Source: Salinivirgaceae bacterium (GTDB lineage: Bacteria; Bacteroidota; Bacteroidia; Bacteroidales; SZUA-534). Taken from it: DNA of 37,111 bases. Each line of letters begins with the position of its first letter. Position 1 is the first letter of the stretch. Below, piece by piece: positions 31,136 to 37,111 of the stretch. The stretch is taken from the NCBI GenBank assembly GCA_017650325.1, contig JAGCFC010000184.1, positions 1 through 37,111 on the forward strand, read 5' to 3'. The translations under genes and the position numbers were made by a program. A model generated the notes under the pieces. The model was not told where the DNA came from and made no database searches. It saw only the letters and a program-made list of their open reading frames with translations.

Positions 31136-32401
31136 ATCGCCATTTGCCGAAAGGTTGCTTGCGCCTCTGAGAGTCTCAACACCCACAACAAAGCCATTGG
31201 CAACAAAGTTGGTTCCTTCCGACAATGTTTCAATAGTATAGGTCTGCTGAAAATCTTCGACAGTGGTCATTTTTGTCAGTTTGGCGAAACCCGATATGGT
31301 CACAAACTCATCGCCAACCGCAATTTTTTGTGCCGTCTCAAAGCCTTCGTATAGGGCCGTTCCGGCAGGATTCGACGATGCCCAGCCTTTCTCTTTTAGC
31401 AGGAACGGATGGTCGGCTGTTGCTGTTATTGTCTGTCCATCGGCAAATTCGTAAGTAACAAGATTATGATGCCTTGCCGTAGCAACGCTCTTAACCACAG
31501 CGCTTTTCAGCGAATTTGTTTTTGAGTCGTAAATACTGATGTTATCGCCGGCGGCGACATTGGCAATATCTTTCTGCGATGCATCGGCCATAAGCACCTT
31601 AGTATCAGCCGCAAAACAATGGACATCTAAACCAGAAAAATAAATCTCCGACAATGCCGTATCGTCATATTTATCGCCTTTGTAAACCTCTAAAATCTCA
31701 AACTTCATTGTCCATTCAACTGAATTGGTCAACGGCGAAATCTCAAAGTCCTGGTCACTACGGCTATCTTCAAGATTAAGAATAAGATATGGCTTGTCAT
31801 TTACATAAACTTTCAATTTTTTCACTCGCGAGTTGTTTTTCCAAGCTGCATCGCTTTTGACATATCCGTTGACTACATGAATATTGGTGATTCGCGGGTT
31901 GTTGGCACGGAATGTATATTTAACCCACTCGCCTACACCATAGCCGCTTACACCCTCCACCCACGCGGTGTTGTAATACAAATCGTGAAGATTTTTTTCA
32001 GCATAATTGTTCTGCCCCTGACTGGCCAAACGGCTCGAAGCCTCAATTTTAATCGGCCCGCCATCGCCACAATACCAACTGCAACCTCCGCCAAGAATAT
32101 CCCAGTAACTTTCGCGTGTTTCGTCGAAACTTCCTAATACATCAGATTCTTCTGGCGTAAGCGGAATATTATCTTCGACTTTTTTTAACACAGCATGGAA
32201 TTTTTCGTATGCCTTGTCCTCTTCGGGTGTAAGCGGAATTTTTTTCTCCTCTTTCTCCATTGCCGAATGGCCCAAATTGAAATTTTTTTCGCCCTCGTTG
32301 GTTATATAACTCACATTAATGTAATTCTGCTCTTTTGTTTGTGCGATTATTGCCATTGGCGCGGCCAACAACAATGCTACTAGTATCGATAGTCGGTTCA
32401 T
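31124..32401 (-). CDS. Secreted protein with NADase-type glycan-binding domain and Hint (Hedgehog/intein) domain
   Basis: A 425-residue protein inside the suf operon. Residues 1-20 are a signal peptide (LLAAPMAIIAQ). Residues about 50-95 hold a doubled unit, each with IPLTPEE. Residues about 115-255 fit the NADase-type glycan-binding domain: IEASSRLASQG, TAWVEGVSGYGVGEW, VVNGYVKSD, then VYKGDKYDDTALSEIYFSG. Cys262 opens a Hint domain: CFAADTKVLM (block A), TATADHPF with Thr328 and His331 (block B), and NFVANGFVVGVE near the end. The His-Asn that ends true inteins is missing, so C-terminal cleavage is not expected, but the N-S acyl shift at Cys262 could still occur as in Hedgehog proteins. Nothing links it to Fe-S cluster assembly. 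A -7-like element lies just upstream. Confidence 0.85.
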   Translation of the reverse strand: MNRLSILVALLLAAPMAIIAQTKEQNYINVSYITNEGEKNFNLGHSAMEKEEKKIPLTPEEDKAYEKFHAVLKKVEDNIPLTPEESDVLGSFDETRESYWDILGGGCSWYCGDGGPIKIEASSRLASQGQNNYAEKNLHDLYYNTAWVEGVSGYGVGEWVKYTFRANNPRITNIHVVNGYVKSDAAWKNNSRVKKLKVYVNDKPYLILNLEDSRSDQDFEISPLTNSVEWTMKFEILEVYKGDKYDDTALSEIYFSGLDVHCFAADTKVLMADASQKDIANVAAGDNISIYDSKTNSLKSAVVKSVATARHHNLVTYEFADGQTITATADHPFLLKEKGWASSNPAGTALYEGFETAQKIAVGDEFVTISGFAKLTKMTTVEDFQQTYTIETLSEGTNFVANGFVVGVETLRGASNLSANGDARR

Positions 32402-32425
32402 TTTTTTAACAATTAAGTCTTATTA

Positions 32426-32433
32426 CAAATATA
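32426..32433 (-). promoter_or_regulatory. Putative -7 element for the Hint-domain gene
   Basis: On the minus strand TATATTTG matches TAnnTTTG, 24 bases before the start codon and within the 53-base gap after sufB. No -33 TTTG at the right spacing. Confidence 0.35.
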
Positions 32434-32454
32434 AGATAATCAAATCATTCAGCG

Positions 32455-33894
32455 CTATCCAACGCTACCCTCCAAGCTAACCTGCAGCAGTTTCTGCGCC
32501 TCAACGGCGAACTCCATCGGCAAGGTGTTCAGCACCTCTTTAGCGTAACCGTTGACAATCAGGCCCACGGCGTCTTCAGTCGATATGCCGCGCTGGTTGC
32601 AGTAGAAAATCTGGTCCTCGCCGATTTTCGACGTGGTGGCCTCGTGCTCCAAGACGGCGGTGTTGTTGGCGCACTCAACGTAGGGGAATGTGTGCGCACC
32701 GCAACGGTCGCCCAAAAGCAACGAGTCGCACTGCGAGAAGTTGCGGGCCCCATCTGCATTGGCCGAGACTTTCACAAGACCGCGGTAGCTGTTCTGGCTC
32801 TGTCCGGCCGAAATGCCCTTCGACACTATGCGGCTCCGCGTGTTCTTGCCAATATGAATCATTTTCGAGCCCGTGTCGGCTTGCTGGTGGTTGTTGGTGA
32901 CAGCCACCGAATAGAACTCTGATGAAGAACCGTCGCCCAGAAGCACCGTGCCCGGATATTTCCACGTGATGGCCGAGCCCGTCTCAACCTGGCTCCACGA
33001 CAGTCTTGAATTGACACCCTTGCACAATCCGCGTTTGGTCACGAAATTATAGATGCCGCCGCGGCCTTCCTTGTCGCCAGGGTACCAGTTCTGAACGGTT
33101 GAGTATTTTACTTCGGCGTTGTTCATCACCACAATTTCCACAATGGCGGCGTGAAGTTGGTTCTCGTCGCGGCGGGGTGCGGTGCAGCCTTCAAGGTAAC
33201 TTACATAACTGTCGTCGTCGCATACAATCAGTGTGCGCTCAAACTGGCCGGTTTTGGCCGCGTTAATGCGGAAATAGGTGCTCAACTCCATTGGGCAGCG
33301 CACCCCTTTCGGGATATAGCAGAACGAGCCGTCGCTGAACACGGCCGAGTTCAAAGCCGCGAAATAGTTATCGGTGGGCGGAACCACGGTGCCCAAATAC
33401 TGCCGCACAAGGTCGGGGTGGTTGCGCACGGCCTCGCTGAACGAGCAGAAGATTATGCCGCGCTCCGCCAGTGCGTCTTTGTATGTGGTTTTCACCGATA
33501 CGCTGTCCATCACGGCATCGAAGGCCACGCCCGAAAGCACCTTTTGCTCATCGAGTGGAATGCCCAGCTTGTCGAAGGTCTTTTTCAGTTCGGGGTCAAT
33601 CTCACCATTTTCGGGCTTCACGTTCTGTTTTGGTGCCGAATAGTAGATAATATCTTGATAATCAATTTCGGGGATATCCAAATGCGCCCACGTTGGCATT
33701 GTTTGTTTCTGCCAATGCCGATAGGCTTTCAAGCGGAACTCGAGCAGCCATTCTGGTTCTTCCTTCTTGCTCGAAATCAGACGGATAACATCCTCGTTCA
33801 AGCCTTTGGCAATGGTGTCGTGCTCAATGTCCGATACAAATCCATATTTGTATTCGCTGTCGGTTACCTCGTTGATTATGTTGGTGTTGTCCAT
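32455..33894 (-). CDS. sufB: Fe-S cluster assembly protein SufB
   Basis: A 479-residue subunit of the SufBCD scaffold on which Fe-S clusters are built. Diagnostic segments: YYSAPKQN near residue 85, [56 protein letters not shown], and the C-terminal [38 protein letters not shown] region (partly quoted). Length is normal and the stop is intact, although a second, decayed copy of its 3' end lies 1.4 kb downstream. It is the first suf gene; a DUF4837 lipoprotein gene precedes it on the same strand, 114 bases away. Confidence 0.96.
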   Translation of the reverse strand: MDNTNIINEVTDSEYKYGFVSDIEHDTIAKGLNEDVIRLISSKKEEPEWLLEFRLKAYRHWQKQTMPTWAHLDIPEIDYQDIIYYSAPKQNVKPENGEIDPELKKTFDKLGIPLDEQKVLSGVAFDAVMDSVSVKTTYKDALAERGIIFCSFSEAVRNHPDLVRQYLGTVVPPTDNYFAALNSAVFSDGSFCYIPKGVRCPMELSTYFRINAAKTGQFERTLIVCDDDSYVSYLEGCTAPRRDENQLHAAIVEIVVMNNAEVKYSTVQNWYPGDKEGRGGIYNFVTKRGLCKGVNSRLSWSQVETGSAITWKYPGTVLLGDGSSSEFYSVAVTNNHQQADTGSKMIHIGKNTRSRIVSKGISAGQSQNSYRGLVKVSANADGARNFSQCDSLLLGDRCGAHTFPYVECANNTAVLEHEATTSKIGEDQIFYCNQRGISTEDAVGLIVNGYAKEVLNTLPMEFAVEAQKLLQVSLEGSVG

Positions 33895-33925
33895 ATTGTT
33901 TGTTTAATCGGTGAATTATTTAGAC

Positions 33926-33946
33926 GGACGCCATAATATGACGTCC
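33926..33946. repeat. REP-like palindrome, copy 4
   Basis: GGACG-c-CAT-aat-ATG-a-CGTCC forms a hairpin with one mismatch, followed by CTAC. With copies 1 to 3 it shares GACGC/GCGTC or GGGAC words and an intergenic position. Confidence 0.55.
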
Positions 33947-34008
33947 CTACAATGTACCTTGCCTCGTAATTCGTAATTAATTCACCCTTCACGCATTCAA
34001 TTAATCAA

Positions 34009-35013
34009 TCATTCAATAAATGATAACGTGCTCATAATGGCCTCAACCTGGCGCATATAGTTGCGTTTGTCCTTCTTACCTGCGTAAACGTAGCCGTCAA
34101 CCGTCACAATGCGGCCGTGCTTCTCGTCGTACTGCGTAATGCTGACAAACGGGCCTCCCATAAAATCGCCTTCAGTGCGCCATAGGCCGCGCAGTTCGGC
34201 GGTATAGCGCCCGTGGAAATTATAAGAACTAAAGGTTGTTATGCCTTCGTGCATATCGGTTGTCATATACGAGCCGTCCGACGGACCGCCAACATAAGCC
34301 TTGCACATTTGGTTGCGCATGGCAAGCAAGCGGTCGTAGGTGAACATGAGAGAATCGGTGTAATCGTAGTAATAGACAAACAGTCCCTGACTGATTTCGG
34401 GCGTCTCGTGCGATATCCAAACAAAGTGGCAGGTGTCGCCATTGAGAATGCAGGTGGTGTCCATATCGAAAGTGTAACCTTTTGGTATTGTCATTGTTAC
34501 ACCAGTGGCCTTCGCAAGTTTGTCCATCACTTGACGCTCGGGGAAGGTTGAGTAGTTTTTAATTATGCGGTCCTGTTCGGCTTTGAGCAGAAGTCCAACA
34601 ATTTTGTCGCGGTTGTCAGAGAAGAGTTGCTCAAAGGCTTGCGCCGATGGTGCCACAATCTGAATTACTATCTGCGGTGTAGACCAAAGGTCGTGCGCCA
34701 CTTTTATGCCAGCTGTGCTGTCGGCGGCAATGCGGCAACTGATAATATTGCGGTGACGTTGGAAAATCTCTGTAAAAGCGCTGTTCGGTATTCGCACCAC
34801 GTCGAACATCGGCTCTTCCTGCGGCAGTCCCGGCACATCGGCTTTCAGGATGTTTATAATGGTATCGGTGGTCGATTTCCAAACCTGGTCCTCGATAACG
34901 ATAACCACCTCACCAGCTTTGCCGGAAACTTGCGGAAGCACCTTTTCGCGAACATTATTGCAGCCGGCAAAAATCATTGTTGCCAAAGCCGTCAAAATCG
35001 TCAAACGTTTCAT
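34009..35013 (-). CDS. DUF4837 family lipoprotein
   Basis: A 334-residue lipoprotein: MKRLTILTALATMIFAGC is the signal with Cys18. The mature part matches the Bacteroidota family DUF4837: KAGEVVIVIEDQVWKSTTDTIINILKADVPGLPQEEPMFDVV-type opening (partly quoted here), PQIVIQIVAPSAQAFEQLF, and ending GPFVSITQYDEKHGRIVTVDGYVYAG. Function unknown; the family is restricted to this phylum and is usually a single-copy envelope protein. It precedes sufB and may share its transcript. Confidence 0.85.
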   Translation of the reverse strand: MKRLTILTALATMIFAGCNNVREKVLPQVSGKAGEVVIVIEDQVWKSTTDTIINILKADVPGLPQEEPMFDVVRIPNSAFTEIFQRHRNIISCRIAADSTAGIKVAHDLWSTPQIVIQIVAPSAQAFEQLFSDNRDKIVGLLLKAEQDRIIKNYSTFPERQVMDKLAKATGVTMTIPKGYTFDMDTTCILNGDTCHFVWISHETPEISQGLFVYYYDYTDSLMFTYDRLLAMRNQMCKAYVGGPSDGSYMTTDMHEGITTFSSYNFHGRYTAELRGLWRTEGDFMGGPFVSITQYDEKHGRIVTVDGYVYAGKKDKRNYMRQVEAIMSTLSFIE

Positions 35014-35041
35014 AAAAGTTTAGAGTATAGTGCTTTATAGT

Positions 35042-35410
35042 TTATAATTCGAGCAATCTCAAATCAAGTTCCTCTATTTTTTTGAAGCCTTTGTCGGCAG
35101 TAACAAGTGGCAACTCACACTCAATAGCTGTTGCGGCCACAATAGAGTCGGGAAGTTTAGTCCCGTATTTGCGGCGCAAAAGGATAGTCCGTTCTTTGAT
35201 TGGTTTGTTGAGAGAAATAACCGCACATTTCGAAATAAGGTTTCGCAACACAATATCATCTGCCGTTGTTATCTTACTAAATGACAACAATTCCATTTCG
35301 GTTATCACGGATATTCCTGTCCGCATATCCAAAAAAGGTTGTACACAAGGATATTTGTTAATAATGTACAACAGCGTGTTTGTGTCGGCGATAAATTCAA
35401 TCCCACTCAT
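35042..35410 (-). CDS. PIN-domain toxin of a type II toxin-antitoxin pair
   Basis: A 122-residue PIN-fold ribonuclease. The four acidic residues expected at the active site are visible: Asp9 in FIADTN, Glu40 in TEMELL, Asp88 in LPDSIVAATA and Asp106 in LVTADKGF. VapC-type toxins of this kind cut tRNA or rRNA. I start it at ATG 35410 (MSGIEFIADTN), which overlaps the antitoxin gene by 14 bases; the longer open frame upstream is the antitoxin's coding region in another frame. Confidence 0.88.
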   Translation of the reverse strand: MSGIEFIADTNTLLYIINKYPCVQPFLDMRTGISVITEMELLSFSKITTADDIVLRNLISKCAVISLNKPIKERTILLRRKYGTKLPDSIVAATAIECELPLVTADKGFKKIEELDLRLLEL

Positions 35411-35594
35411 CACGCATTTGTTTTTGAATTTCAAGGGGGTCGCCTTCAATTTTAAGCGCACCATAAAATTCTCTTAACCCAGGGCTCTTTTTTTTGCGTT
35501 TGCCACTCATCAAATTTTTGATGTACCGCGAAATGTCGTCCAAATATTCCTCTGGAACTGACCTAACCTGTTCAACTACTGCATCGTAACTCAT
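35397..35594 (-). CDS. Antitoxin of the PIN-domain pair
   Basis: A 65-residue protein starting at ATG 35594 (MSYDAVVEQVRSVPEEYLDDI). A helical N-terminus is followed by a Lys-rich hinge (GKRKKKSPGL) and the tail LREFYGALKIEGDPLEIQKQMRDEWD, a form I associate with antitoxins next to PIN toxins in Bacteroidota; the tail would wrap the toxin. The stop codon overlaps the toxin start region, the usual coupling. Upstream codons in frame do not look coding. Confidence 0.8.
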   Translation of the reverse strand: MSYDAVVEQVRSVPEEYLDDISRYIKNLMSGKRKKKSPGLREFYGALKIEGDPLEIQKQMRDEWD

Positions 35595-35691
35595 ACCGTT
35601 AAATTTAGATATTACAAATATCGCAATTTTTTCTCTAACCAAACTTATCCGAAACCACTTATGCCTTTTGCCTAGTGCCTGATGCCTTCAA

Positions 35692-37111
35692 TTAATCCAA
35701 CTTCAACACCGCCAAAAACGCCTTCTGCGGAACCTCAACGGTGCCTATTTGGCGCATACGTTTCTTACCTTCCTTCTGTTTTTCAAGCAGTTTGCGCTTT
35801 CGCGACACGTCACCGCCGTAACATTTGGCTGTCACATCTTTGCGCACCTGACGGACAGTTTCGCGGGCAATGATTTTGGCACCAATAGCCGCCTGAATAG
35901 CCACGTCGAACTGTTGGCGCGGAATCAGTTCTTTCAACTTCTCGCACATTTTGCGGCCAAGGTCGTAAGCGTGGTCGGCGTGAATGAGCGATGACAGCGC
36001 ATCGACACCCTCGCCATTGAGCAGAATATCAAGTTTCACAAGATTAGCGCGCCCGTATCCGCACGGATGGTAGTCGAACGATGCGTAACCCTTTGATATA
36101 CTTTTCAGTTTGTCGTAGAAATCGAACACAATCTCCGACAGCGGCATATCGAACGTAACCTCAACACGGTTGCCCGTCACGTAGGTCTGGTTCTTCAGCA
36201 CGCCGCGCTTTTCGATGCAGAGTTTCATTATGTTGCCGATGTAATCGACATTCGAAATTATCTGCGCGTTGATGTACGGCTCCTCAATATAGTCGATGGT
36301 GTTCACCGCAGGCAACCCCGATGGGTTGTGCACCTCAAGCGTTTCGCCTTTTTTGGTGTGGCAGATGAACGAAACGTTTGGCACGGTTGTGATGACGTCC
36401 ATATTGAACTCGCGGTCGAGCCGTTCCTGAATGATTTCCATATGAAGCAGGCCCAGGAAGCCGCAGCGGAAGCCGAATCCCAAAGCCGCCGACGATTCGG
36501 GTTGGAAAGTCAGCGAAGCGTCGTTCAGTTGCAGTTTCTCAAGCGATGCGCGAAGGTCCTCATACTCGTCGGCCACCACAGGATAGACACCTGCGAACAC
36601 CATCGGCTTCACCTCTTCGAAACCCTCGATGGCGGCGGCGCACGGACGGTCGACGTGAGTGATGGTGTCGCCCACTTTCACCTCGCGCGATGTCTTGATG
36701 CCCGAGATAATGTAGCCCACGTCGCCAGTTTTCAGCACCTTGCGCGGTTCGCGGTCGAGCCGAAGAACGCCCACCTCGTCGGCATTATATTGCTTGCCAG
36801 TGTTCACAAACTTCACAAAATCGCCAGTCGCAATCTCGCCGTTCACAATCTTGAAATAGGCGATGATGCCGCGGAACGAGTTGAAAACCGAATCGAAAAT
36901 CAGCGCCTGAAGCGGTGCCTGCGGGTCGCCTTTTGGCGGCGGAATCACCTGCACAATGCGTTCCAGAATCTTATCCACGCCCTCGCCCGTCTTGCCGCTG
37001 GCTGCCAGAATGTCGTCGCGGTCGCAGCCGATAAGGTCTACAATCTGGTCCTTCACATCTTCGGGCATAGCGTTCGGAAGGTCGATTTTATTGATGACAG
37101 GAATAATCTCA
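35692..37111 (-). CDS. lepA: Elongation factor 4 (LepA), C-terminal part
   Basis: The frame continues past the right edge of the window ([23 protein letters not shown] at 37110 inward), so about 470 of the usual roughly 600 residues are present and the ATG at 37068 is internal. The NKID guanine-specificity motif of the GTPase is visible, followed by domain II, the two EF-G-like domains ([19 protein letters not shown]) and the LepA-specific C-terminal domain ([47 protein letters not shown]). LepA is a ribosome-associated GTPase that helps translation or subunit assembly under stress. Confidence 0.95.
   Translation of the reverse strand, partial: EIIPVINKIDLPNAMPEDVKDQIVDLIGCDRDDILAASGKTGEGVDKILERIVQVIPPPKGDPQAPLQALIFDSVFNSFRGIIAYFKIVNGEIATGDFVKFVNTGKQYNADEVGVLRLDREPRKVLKTGDVGYIISGIKTSREVKVGDTITHVDRPCAAAIEGFEEVKPMVFAGVYPVVADEYEDLRASLEKLQLNDASLTFQPESSAALGFGFRCGFLGLLHMEIIQERLDREFNMDVITTVPNVSFICHTKKGETLEVHNPSGLPAVNTIDYIEEPYINAQIISNVDYIGNIMKLCIEKRGVLKNQTYVTGNRVEVTFDMPLSEIVFDFYDKLKSISKGYASFDYHPCGYGRANLVKLDILLNGEGVDALSSLIHADHAYDLGRKMCEKLKELIPRQQFDVAIQAAIGAKIIARETVRQVRKDVTAKCYGGDVSRKRKLLEKQKEGKKRMRQIGTVEVPQKAFLAVLKLD

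Noticed and set aside
33151..33936. Open frame of about 260 codons antisense to sufB
   Set aside because: Antisense to a conserved gene and without any recognisable feature.

Overview
The window is 37.1 kb of chromosome that looks like a member of the order Bacteroidales (phylum Bacteroidota). The evidence is: several -7 elements of the Bacteroidota type TAnnTTTG instead of a sigma70-type -10; a type IX secretion C-terminal sorting domain on a secreted peptidase; many lipoproteins with a Cys lipobox; a DUF4837 lipoprotein; a stand-alone SiaC-type protein; and a Suf cluster in the order sufB, sufC, sufD. I see no rRNA, tRNA, CRISPR array, transposase or phage structural operon. I cannot name a genus.

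Layout. Positions 1-331 hold the 3' end of a gene with a peptidase S74 (intramolecular chaperone) domain. Positions 637-2905 hold two paralogous Kelch-type lipoproteins in tandem, followed by cvpA-like and tyrS genes (2919-4802), an inner-membrane endonuclease/exonuclease/phosphatase protein, and a PfkB sugar or nucleoside kinase. A large secreted M14 zinc carboxypeptidase with Ig-like repeats and a T9SS tail follows (7360-10071), convergent with a small siaC-like gene. Next come a YtcJ-type amidohydrolase lipoprotein that has lost most of its metal ligands, a TlpA-like thioredoxin, a family 4 glycosyltransferase on the minus strand, an unrecognised secreted protein, and a 1192-residue composite surface protein. 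A DUF262 protein overlaps a lipoprotein gene by 4 bases, and comM/yifB follows.

From about 22.6 kb onward every gene is on the minus strand. Reading in the direction of transcription from the right edge: lepA (partial), an antitoxin/PIN-toxin pair, a DUF4837 lipoprotein, sufB, a secreted Hint-domain protein, sufC, sufD, a blaI-type repressor, a small secreted protein, a giant M56/BlaR1-type protein, trmD and trxA.

The two regions I find most unusual are these. (1) The blaI operon (28678-23901) has a well-matched Bacteroidota promoter bracketed by two TAAAATTTTA palindromes. Its membrane metalloprotease carries a long extension ending in a thioredoxin-like fold without CxxC and a YfiR-like (DUF4154) domain, which looks like a one-protein envelope sensor feeding a BlaI repressor. 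(2) A secreted protein with an NADase-type glycan-binding domain and a Hedgehog/intein (Hint) domain sits inside the suf operon between sufB and sufC. Just behind it is a decayed copy of the sufB 3' end, as if the gene arrived by an event that duplicated the end of sufB. Both readings are inference from sequence; no searches were run.
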